A stretch of 64,000 bases of DNA, taken from assembly GCF_000516985.1 (NCBI RefSeq), contig NW_006917096.1:1845606-1909605 (forward strand), given 5' to 3'. The stretch's first letter is position 1. Every line of letters begins with the position of its first letter. Positions 55,189 through 64,000 of this stretch are shown piece by piece. The position numbers and the translations under genes were made by a program. Source of the stretch: Pestalotiopsis fici W106-1 (Eukaryota > Ascomycota > Sordariomycetes > Amphisphaeriales > Sporocadaceae). Under the pieces are notes generated by a model. That model did not search any database. It was not told the DNA's origin and was given only the letters and a program-made list of their open reading frames with translations.

Positions 55189-56397
55189 TGTGCGAGTCTC
55201 CCTCTACTTTTGAGTGACTTTTGCGATACATGGGTGCATCTCTGGCCTGTTCTGGGTTGGATGGCGTGGATTTGCTGCATATAACCCCTGCTCAACCTTA
55301 CTGGGGATCGAGTCCTCGGCCATTGGCAAGCAACGGGGAATTGCAACAACAGTAGCTACAATCTGGCGGTGCGCCCTCGATAGCCTGTTGAAGAGAATGA
55401 ATTTCAATTCATCTACCATGTAACCAAGGGGATACTCGGAGTTGACCCGCACAGGAATCGTATCCTAGTCTTTTGTATATCGGCATTTCAAGCCACGCGG
55501 ATGGCTGGCGGCAGGACTAGCGTTGCCGCCACGTCTGCCACGATCATCTTACCATACCAGTATCCATTGCTTGACGGGTGGCTAGCTATACTCACCGTGG
55601 CCATCGTACCTGATCACTTCCTATTGTTTTGCCGAAAGTCCCTACGAACGACTCAGCAAAGTATCAGCAAGTGCAGACAAGTAGACACATCAATGCCCAT
55701 TGCTATGAACCGAATCGAAGAAATAAGTAACTGTATGCATGATGAACAGATACGCCCACGTGAGGCTGAGATGGAAGCAAGCCTCATCAGAACCCGGCCG
55801 GCATCATCGTGTGTGATGCAAAAAAGATAAGATAATCTTTACAGGATCTTGCCTTGCCCATGAGCGAGCAAGGGGTTGTAAGTCGGATCTACCCATACGT
55901 TTCCCGTGCTTCCCTCCCCCAGAAAGCACCACGATCACCTACGTACATTGAAACATTGATCCCGCACGTGCTTGGGTAGCATCAAGTCACTCCAGGAAAA
56001 AAACTCGTCGCCTTTTCCCCGACCCGGCTGCCGATTGGGACATGCAGGCATATTTATACGTACTCTGGCAGTGGACTGTTCTCCAAAGTTCAAGCTCCAG
56101 GCATGATTCCGTTCAGCTTGCCCATCTTATTTAGGTAGGTATACTATATCTTACTCCCGCACCTCGACGGTATCAAAGTTTTCCCACATCTTTGTCAACA
56201 CCATGATGCTTGAATTATATACATCAAACCTGAAAACTTTCCGCAGATAACAGAAATGGGTATCCATTGAAGAAAACAGACAAAACTCCATTACTTCCCA
56301 TCCAAAATATTACAAAAGAGCACATGCATCATTTGCACAGCTCTCTATCGGCTGTGCTGGAACACCTTTTGGCATCCTTTGGTGTCCTTTTTGGCCT
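51962..56397. other. Intergenic, 4.4 kb, no supported gene
   Basis: The transporter promoter and leader lie at the left. Between 53.8 and 54.3 kb, three frames of 135-153 codons overlap on both strands; the plus-strand one is Lys/Arg-rich, but none has a recognisable motif. A compound (TC)n(TG)n microsatellite lies at 55149-55192. A TTTAGGTAGGTAT motif is at about 56130-56142. No transposon ends were recognised. Confidence 0.4.
55149..55192. repeat. Compound (TC)n(TG)n microsatellite
   Basis: Eleven TC units run directly into eleven TG units. Stretches like this are usually length-variable between isolates and can form non-B DNA. Confidence 0.9.
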
Positions 56398-58574
56398 TCA
56401 ATCATGACCATGAGGTCCTTTCAGTGAATCCAAGACACCCAGCCTCAAGTCTGTATTCCGCTCATGGTCTGCCTTGACGGCACGCAGCAACTCCTCGTAC
56501 TTGCTCTTCCAGTGGCTAGCGTCGGCCTCAACCGCGCTGGCCCCGCCGGGCAGCGGCTTCTCCTTTTGCCACGCGGCATGCGGCACCGTCTCGGTCATGG
56601 AAAAGCTGCCCCGAAAGGCGCCGTACCGTAGACCCCACTTGCAGGTGTATCGGCTCGAGTTTGGGCTGTCCTCGGTTCGTGTAATCACCGCCCTGACCCC
56701 CCTCTGCAATATGCTCCCGCCGGCCAGCGCCGACAGGTTGATGAGAAAAGCTTCGGGGGTGAGCGCCTGCTTCTGCATGTTGCCAATGGTCATCTTGGCA
56801 ATGGCCTCGGCTTCCTCGATGCCGCAAGGGGGGATGCTGTTGCCGCTACCGTCGACCCAGTCGGCGACGAGAAGTTCGGATACAAAGAGGCTTTCCACCT
56901 CACGCACATTGATCATGTTTTCATCTTGAACCGGCGCCGCCGGCTGCCTCTGCATCCCGATCGGCGTTGTCGACAATGACTTCCTCCCTGTGTAGTGTGT
57001 TGATGCGCTTGCAATATCGGCATCTTGTGTCAACGCCGAGTTTGATATCTCGTTTGCATCGGTCCCGTTGGGCGTACTCTGCCCATTCACCATGAGGACT
57101 GGCGGTGGTGGAGTCGCCAATCTCACATTGCCACCTTGCCGTTCAGGGACCTGCAGGGACAGCCCGCTGGGCCGACCTGGTCGTGAGGAATGGGGACCTG
57201 CTGATGTGGGTGTCGGTACCGAGGTAGGTGCGGATGTAGGTGCTGATGTCGGAGCCGAGGTGGGCGCACCAGCAAAACTCTGTGCCATGGCAGACGCGGG
57301 ATGTGCTGATCGAGGTGTATCATGTCCGAATGGATTCATCTTGCCTGTGGAATCGTCATCAGGTACTGCAGATAAGGGTGTGTCTGTCCCACGTTGCAGA
57401 GGCGGCCTTCCGCGTGTCTTGCCTGTACTACCGGAGCCACCACTCCGCCAAGCAGACGACACCACTTTTGCACCGTGTCTCCGTCCCATGGATCTCATTT
57501 TCATTGGTGTTATGGCCGAGCGAGGCTCATCTGCCCAAAAGCCTCTTCCGTTGATTGGTGTCATGGCTGACTGCGGATAGGCTGTCATGGGCGTTTGGCT
57601 CAGCTCAGACGGCCATGGAAAGGTCGAACCGGTTCCGGGCAAAATGCTAGATCTAGCTTCGTCAGGTGTAGGGAACAAAAAGGCTCGTTGACCGTCTGGA
57701 TGGGCTGTCCAGGGCTCCGAGACATTCTGTCGGCTTTCGCCCAGACTTGGCGAGTCCATCCGTGGTCTCTGTGAAGGAGATTTGTTCAGGTCATCCTCTG
57801 GTTTCCGGCGGCCACGACGAGGCCTAATATGCGGTAGTAATGATCTGAGTGCCATATCGTCTTCGGCGGCGACTCCGTCTCTGCCCTCTGCGCGTAAGGG
57901 ATTCGTATCCGTAGGTACCTGTGTCCAATACGGATGATCATTGCCTTGGAGATAATCAAAGAAAGCATCAATGTGCACTGCAAGCACCATCGAGATTAGT
58001 GATTGCTTCTGACGGCGAATGAGCTACAGAAAAAATATCTGTATGTTACAGAGCTTTTGTTTGTTTCGAGAAAATTGCATCTGGCGTCGGACTTACTGGA
58101 ATGCATCCATCTCTAAGCGACTCATATTAGCGATTGATTGTGATACGGCGTTGAGATGCTTTCACTAACCTTGAGCCTCACTGCATACTGTTGTATTTTC
58201 TGAGAACTTTGACCAGTATCTGGTGGCGTAACACCCAATTTCATAGCCAGGTCAGCCCATGTTTTGAGCTCCTTTGTGTTGAGCATCTTGATGAGCTCGA
58301 AAAGAGTATATGTGCTAAAGGCTTTGCCGTCGCTCCGTGGGGGGACCCGGAAACCTTCTCTTAATGCGGTCGTGTCGGTTTCTGCCGGAACCGCAGGATT
58401 GCAATAGAAGATGAATGCAACATAGGCATTTTCGATTGAGTCACTGGTCACATTCTTGTCTGGTAGACCGTGTCTGCTAACAGAATTGGCGAGAGATTCT
58501 GGAGAGGCGTTGCTGGCCGAAGACGGCGGAGTTGGGTGGATTTCCGTCATTTCTGGCACAGAAGTTGCTATCAT
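56398..58574 (-). CDS. abp2: ARS-binding protein 2 (Abp2-like)
   Basis: Three exons, 58574-58170, 58112-58097 and 57977-56398, encode 666 residues. The middle exon is only 16 nt; joining it restores the conserved QQYAVRLKRWMHSMHIDAFF. The N-terminal part contains YVAFIFYCNPAVP, TDTTALREGFRVPPRSDGK and LFELIKMLNTKELKTWADLA, the DNA-binding region of the ascomycete ARS-binding protein 2 family; AEDDMALRSLLPHIRPRRGRRK follows. The middle (200-345) is disordered, with a tandem Ala-Pro-Thr-Ser run near 260-275. The C-terminal block holds ISNSALTQDADIA and NVREVESLFVSELLVADWV. In fission yeast, Abp2 binds AT-rich replication origin DNA; the same role here is inferred. Start choice: Met at 58574 is taken because an AG directly upstream could be a leader splice site; Met at 58550 is also possible. 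Confidence 0.88.
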
Positions 58575-60666
58575 GACTGAGATATATACCTGATGTATCC
58601 CTTGTGATGATTGTTGAGAAGAACCGACATCAAAAGTATGCTGTAAAAGTTTATTGAAAAGAGACACGCTGCACAGGTAATGAACGACCTGGAATTGCTG
58701 TGTTGAATGTGCCCTGGACGCAGCCGGGCAATGATATACAGGGCAACTGCTCGAGAGTATTGCAGTGGCTTGTTCAACACACAGTCTTCCGCAGTGCAGA
58801 GCAGAAGCTGGGGTTATACAGAAACCCTAGGTAATCAGGATAAGCTTAGACAAGTGCCGAAGAGCGTGTCTGCGTTGCAAGGCAGCAAGGTCGAAGAGAG
58901 CCATTGATTCAGCCCATCCACAGCTGAACACTTGCGCTGACATTCATTGTACATGGGCCATGGATAGCAAAGGGATAATGGCAAAAGGCGACGGGCGGAA
59001 ATGCTTCAGGCGCCGAGAGAGAAAACCGCATCGTGTCGTGAAAACAAATCGCAAATGCAGGAGGTTTATTTTTGGATCATTGAACATGGGGTCCGAGGGG
59101 CCGTCCCTCAATTCTCAGCCACCCAAAAAAACCACCCACCCTATGGCACACACTGGCACACACACATAGATTTGACTACCCCCCCAACCTGTCTCTGCTA
59201 TTTATATACCTGTCACGTGATGCAATATGCACTCTCTGCTTTGGCAATAGATCATTGGCAATGCATGCGAACGGATACAATCGGTATGCAGCGAGCTGAG
59301 ATGTTTTGCCTCTCGTCTGTTCTTGATAACAATTTGCATTGTTCCTCTCTTTGAGAACTTTTGAAAAAATAGCGAGTGGAACGTCATTGGGATCATAGTA
59401 GTACTAAATCGGCGTGCAAGTGGCAGAATGCTGGCTGTCAATAAACAACCTGCATGATCCAGCAGAGTTGTGCTTCAATCCTCCAAGTCCCTACCACTTT
59501 AGTATCAGGTAGCCAAGACATTCGATCGGTGCTTCTCGAAATCCCAGGTCTCTTGCTATTTGTCTATTCTGGCTAGGTTGATTTTGTGCTTGAGAACTCA
59601 TGGACATTTTAATCTTTGGTATATTTGTTTGAAACCAAGTACACATGCATATGTAGCCTAGAGATACCTCTTCAGGTCATCACCGAGGAGGTAGGTAGGT
59701 AGTACATTTACTTGTTATGGATTTGGAGAGAGAGGGAAAAAATCATACGACTACCAGTGCGGCATTACATGCACATAAGACAAGCCTCGTCGCAACTGGT
59801 CTGGTGAAGAGAATAAAAAATACAGCCTCGCAGAAACCACGTGTATATTTTCATCTCTTCAACAGACATGGCCAGCCGAATTCAGAATCTGAGTAACACG
59901 AGCCAATTCAGCACTTTATAAAACTTATTGAAGTGCAGCTACAACAAGCTGTGCCTGAACTGTCAAGAGCAAGAAGATAGAAATCAGTGTCAATCAAAAT
60001 ATTCTTGACTCTTGTCATTCCTATCATGATAAACAACTGATAAAGAAAACCAGCCGGTTCTGACGGGGCGATCTAGTGCGCATGATTTACAAACCCAAAC
60101 TCGACGAGCTCGAGAGACATGTGAAAGCCCGTTGCTCGATTCAAGCATAAACGTCTGAATGGAATGAGACATTTCGGAAAACGCGGGGGACAGGGGGGTT
60201 ATGGGGGGGAACAGCACTACCGATAGGTGGTAGGAGGGTTGTCACGCGCTGAGAGTCTCAGTGACAGCAGCTGCCCAGCGGGGTGGCGGGACAGTCGCGT
60301 ACCTAAACTACCCGCCTGTCAGTTGATGGAGGACCATCAATGGAAACACCCGAATTGCCAGCAAGCCAGTGACATCAGTCGGACCTCGGCTTCATCTCTT
60401 TTGAACAAGCTCCATTCATTTCCCACCCCAAGCCGATGCAAAAAGTGAACGGTGTGCGATCATCTGAAAGAAGAAACATTTTTGCTTTTTGGGATATGAG
60501 TGCAATAGTCTGCTCTCTATCAGCTTCTTCTACTCATACCAGACTCGTTGCTCCGGACTGAACCGATACCTAGATAAACCACGATACCTATTCACACCTC
60601 TTACTTTACAGACTCCACATACTACTGATAATCCAGTATAAACAACTACAACCAACAACAACGAAC
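58575..60666. other. Intergenic, 2.1 kb, between divergent genes
   Basis: Promoters of abp2 (left) and of the peroxisomal carrier (right). A GAGGTAGGTAGGTAGTAC motif lies near 59688-59705. Short frames on both strands overlap and show no motif. No RNA gene is seen. Confidence 0.45.
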
Positions 60667-61830
60667 ATGGCTCCGGCAGCATCGAAACCCATTATTCCGC
60701 AGAATGACAATGTTGCGCACGCCCTGGCTGGTGCCGGAGGCGGCGTGCTGTCCATGATCTTGACGTAGGGTTTCTCTCCTTGCATCCATTCGCATTGTTC
60801 CTGAACTACATCTTCCTCTCTTCCTCCGTGATCGGCAATCGACTTGGGGATCTTGCCCCGGCTAATTCGAAGGACCTTCTCATAACAGATACCCCCTCAT
60901 CACCCTCTCGACACGCGCACAAGTTGAGTCGACCCGAGGCGAGACGCCCTTTTTGACGGCGGTGCGGCGCATCATTGCGCGCGAGGGCGTCTCGGGCCTG
61001 TACGCCGGGCTGGACTCGGCCGTCTTTGGCATCAGCGTCACCAACTTTGTCTACTACTACTGGTACGAGTGGACGCGGGCCTTTTTCGAAGCCGCCGCCG
61101 TAAAGGCCGGGCGCGCCAGCAGCAAGCTGACCACGGTCGAGTCCATGATTGCCGGCGCCCTCGCCGGCTCCGCCACCGTCATCCTCACCAACCCCATCTG
61201 GGTCGTCAACACGCGCATGACGACGCGCAAGCAGGACATTGAGGAAGAAAAGGGCGCCGGCCAGCCGGGCGCCGAGAAGAAGCGCAGCCCGACCACCATT
61301 GGCACCCTGCTGGCCCTCCTCAAGGAGGAAGGCCCCCAGGCTCTGTTCCGCGGTGTCGTGCCCGCCCTCGTCCTCGTCATCAACCCCATCCTGCAGTACA
61401 CCCTCTTTGAGCAGATGAAGAACGTGGTCGAAAAGAAGCGTCGCATCACGCCCGGCGTTGCCTTTGTCCTGGGCGCCCTCGGCAAGCTTTTCGCCACCAG
61501 CATTACCTACCCCTACATCACGGTCAAGTCGCAAATGCATGTCGCCGGTAACGGCCAGCGCGAGGGAATGGGACAAGCCATCAACCGTGTCATCAAGGAG
61601 GAGGGCTACAAGGGACTCTACAAGGGTGAGTATGCCTATAATTTTGGAAGAATTAATCGTGTCCAAAACACAAGTGGATTCGAGGCACATCTTACTAACT
61701 AAGAACAGGCATTGCTCCCAAGGTGACGCAGAGTGTCTTGACTGCAGCCTTCTTGTTTGCATTCAAAGACGTCCTCTACGAGCAGACTGTTCGTTTAAGA
61801 GGCACCGCGGCCAAGAAGGCCCTGGCTTAA
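60667..61830 (+). CDS. Peroxisomal carrier, PMP47 type
   Basis: Three exons, 60667-60764, 60889-61625 and 61709-61830, give 318 residues; introns are 124 and 83 nt. It is a mitochondrial-carrier-family protein with three repeats and the degenerate signatures YPLITLSTRAQ, NPIWVVNTRM and YPYITVKSQM, which are those of the peroxisomal branch (PMP47, Ant1, PMP34) and not of inner-membrane carriers. LSTRAQVES, GLYAGLDSAVFGISVTNFVYYYWYEW and NPILQYTLFEQ are also characteristic. These proteins exchange ATP, and in some species other adenine nucleotides or cofactors, across the peroxisomal membrane to feed fatty-acid activation. A basic loop between helices 3 and 4 (MTTRKQDIEEEKGAGQPGAEKKR) may serve in targeting. 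The long antisense frame at 60806-61762 is a shadow of this gene. Confidence 0.93.
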
Positions 61831-62210
61831 GCTTACTATTGTATGCGATATTACATCGGCTTGTATGCCACGACGTGGGTGTGCATGCCAATCGAGAGAA
61901 CCACTGCAGGTCACTAGCCTCTCTGCTGCCATGGTTGGCTTTCAGCCATAGTCATCGTAGATTTGTCGTTGTGTCATCTAGTGGTTGAAAAAACATTGTC
62001 CCATGTGCACAGGCCCAACAGAAAAGAGAAAATACCCAGAAGATATAGTCAGCGGCTGTGATGTGTGAAGTACATAGAAGACTCCAAATGCGGATTGCAT
62101 GGGCCTTGATATCTAATTAGCAATAATACTTGTCTAAACAGCGTTACATCATCTTCTGAAGTCTATTCTAATCCACTGTCCTCCCTATTGGCGACGTGAC
62201 CGAAGCGTCG
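61831..62210. other. Convergent intergenic spacer
   Basis: About 380 bp shared by the 3' ends of the carrier and the Mak10 gene. No repeat or gene is seen. Confidence 0.5.
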
Positions 62211-63970
62211 TTACGCTGACGATGATGCGGTTGATACAATTTTGGGAACAATCCACCAGTCGTGATATCCCTTGCCCTCTTCTGGCATTTCGACGTGCAG
62301 CCCCATCTGCTCACCGTCTAGGCCATCGCCAAATTTCTCTATCGTCTTCTGCAACATATTCACAGCAATGCCGGCAAAGATGGTAGCTTTCTGGCAGTTC
62401 TTGACATTTGCAAGCCACCTGTCGTGGCATCCGACTGAGAATGTGTTCTGCTCTTGCATCCGACTCAAGGCCTCATATCCCTTCTTTGCTCCGCCCACGG
62501 CGCCGTCGGCATATTTGAGCAGGTCAGGAATCGACGTCTCAGGCTGCAGTGTGGCCTTTGTAAAGTCATCAAAGGATGGCAGCTGGGGTAGCCCAATGTT
62601 GACAAAAGGTTTCATGCGGATCTCGTATCGGAGAAGATCATCACTGTATGGCCGTGGCGGAGGCTTGATCAGCTTCAGACGCTGCAATACAGTGTAAAGA
62701 CAGCAGAGCCCGTCGGCGAACTCCCATGTGCATGCTGCATCGAGCATGGTCACCCGAATATAGGACATGGACTTCATGTACTTTTCCTCCTTGGCGGGGC
62801 TATAAGTCTTGGTGGCGTTTCTAGCCTCGAACATGGATCGCATAACAAAGGTCTTGATTCGGTCGCCATGTTGTGCTCGAGTCTTGGCGACGTAGTTGAG
62901 GTACCAGTACATGCCGGCAAGTTCGTCAAGCTGATAAACGGATAGCTCAAACCCAAGCTGGACGATCCATTCCATTTGTCGTAACTTGTAAAGGTACGCC
63001 CATGAGGAGAGCGGGAGTGAATAGCCAACGGGTCCATTCTGCGATGTATGCATTTGCTCGTCCAATGTGTGTTGGAGCAAAGTATCGATCTCTTCAACAT
63101 CGGCTTGGAGGAGATCCCATTCCTGTATACTGTGGCACAGGGTCCGCCTGACACGACATCTGTTCTGGCAGAATATCCGATATATGTCAAGATAGCAGTC
63201 GGCCACTCGTTGACGAAATATTTCCATCTGGGCGGCTGTCTGGTGGCGAGGATCCATTGGCACTTCTATCGTGTCGTTGACAGGGTCAATCTGTGGCGCA
63301 TTGGGCAGACACACGATCGAGAGATCATGGTCTAAAATGTGACGGATACTATATGAACCCAAGACGATCATCTCTTTAAACATGAGACTTTGCATCAATG
63401 TTCTGATGATTACCAATGGTTGTGGTTTCCTAGCTTGAAAAGAGGAAACAAATGTCTGAATGCATTAGTATGAAGCAGAAATATACCATTTGCAGAGGGG
63501 CTTACCATGAGACTCTGGGGGTCGGAATATCTCAATATGTCCATTGCTTCTTTGCCGTCCTCAGCCATACGCTTAAAGTGGTCGCAAGTATCCTCGAAGG
63601 TAAGCTGAACAATGGGCCGTGGGGGCATTGTGCTGGCCAGACGCCGTTGCATCTTTGTGCTGAAAGCTTCTGGCACGGGAGTACCAAGCGAGTGCTGTTT
63701 CCTGAGATGCTCCAGAACCCCACCCATCATGATCCAAGGGGTTTTTAGTGATTCAGGATTTGCCTTGTGAATGCCGACAAGTTCCATGGCGCGCAGGAAT
63801 GCCACTCTGAACTCGAGACGAAGGTCCAGAGCCTCGCGTACTTCCTTAGACAGTTGGTTGCTCATGGCCCGAAGGTCGGCCCGAGTACTGCGTAGCAGCT
63901 CGTTGACGTCCTCTAGGGATATATTTGTTAAGAGGTCGCGGTCATATGTGTTTGTCACGAAATCCTCTTC
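62211..63970 (-). CDS. MAK10: NatC auxiliary subunit Mak10/Naa35, C-terminal part (cut by window edge)
   Basis: Two exons are visible, 63970-63506 and 63455-62211, joined in phase 0 by a 50-nt intron (GTAAGC to TTCAG). They encode 569 residues to a TGA. The upstream boundary at 63970 is an ACACAG that looks like an acceptor, although the frame also stays open to the window edge. The N-terminal region with the family's conserved EAVGALEIMDPKMD-type block is outside the window. Visible hallmarks are MELVGIHKANPESLKTPW-like helices, LMFKEMIVLGSYSIRHILDHDLS and GCHDRWLANVKNCQKATIFAGIA. Mak10/Naa35 anchors the NatC N-terminal acetyltransferase (with Naa30 and Naa38) to ribosomes; NatC acetylates proteins beginning Met-hydrophobic, and in yeast it is needed for dsRNA virus maintenance and growth on non-fermentable carbon. 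Confidence 0.85.
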
Positions 63971-64000
63971 CTGTGTCAAATGTGAGCGAGGTCTGCATGT

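Noticed and set aside
60806..61762. 318-codon minus-strand frame
   Set aside because: Antisense of the peroxisomal carrier; the plus strand has the carrier signatures and the splice sites.

Overview
The window is nuclear DNA of a filamentous ascomycete, most probably a sordariomycete and perhaps one of the Hypocreales. The evidence is 50-130 nt GT-AG introns with CTAAC/CTGAC-type branch sites just before the acceptor, pyrimidine-rich leaders, spacing of one to four kilobases between genes, and fungal-type orthologues (a RO-7/Arp10 dynactin subunit, an ARS-binding protein 2, a GMC oxidoreductase of the cellobiose dehydrogenase type). The genus cannot be fixed from the sequence alone. Exon joins were worked out by hand from splice signals and reading phase.

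Layout from left to right: a spliced gene of unknown function (491 to at least 1693); a single-exon nuclear-looking unknown protein (4069-5013) behind a pyrimidine-rich leader; a BTB-domain protein (8288-9982); a GEN1/Yen1 Holliday-junction resolvase on the minus strand (10524-13265), divergent from an Arp10/RO-7 dynactin subunit (13987-15696); a Golgi GT32 mannosyltransferase-like protein (16266-17279); mitochondrial seryl-tRNA synthetase (18383-19927); a repeat-rich interval around a small cysteine-rich gene (about 20555-23843); a 2002-residue coiled-coil protein (24307-30403, minus); a secreted GMC flavoprotein (31763-33532, minus); the mitochondrial GTP/GDP carrier GGC1 (37262-38322); a membrane-anchored TAP-type serine hydrolase (38943-41163, minus); an MscS channel with an EF hand (42742-45579, minus); an MFS sugar transporter (49616-51961, minus); ARS-binding protein 2 (56398-58574, minus); a PMP47-type peroxisomal carrier (60667-61830); and the 3' part of the NatC subunit Mak10/Naa35 (62211-63970, minus), cut by the window edge.

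The genes do not form a pathway. Most are single-copy housekeeping functions: translation, organelle transport, DNA repair and replication, motor complexes and protein acetylation. I see no biosynthetic cluster, no intact transposon and no tRNA or rRNA gene.

The part least like ordinary gene space is 20.5-23.9 kb. A TATA-driven, pyrimidine-rich leader carries four kinds of direct repeat. It is followed by a small gene with a C-terminal six-cysteine module, which seems to contain a one-base frame change, and then by a 19-bp periodic array. This is the best candidate for something undescribed. I do not see convincing evidence for a new multi-gene system.
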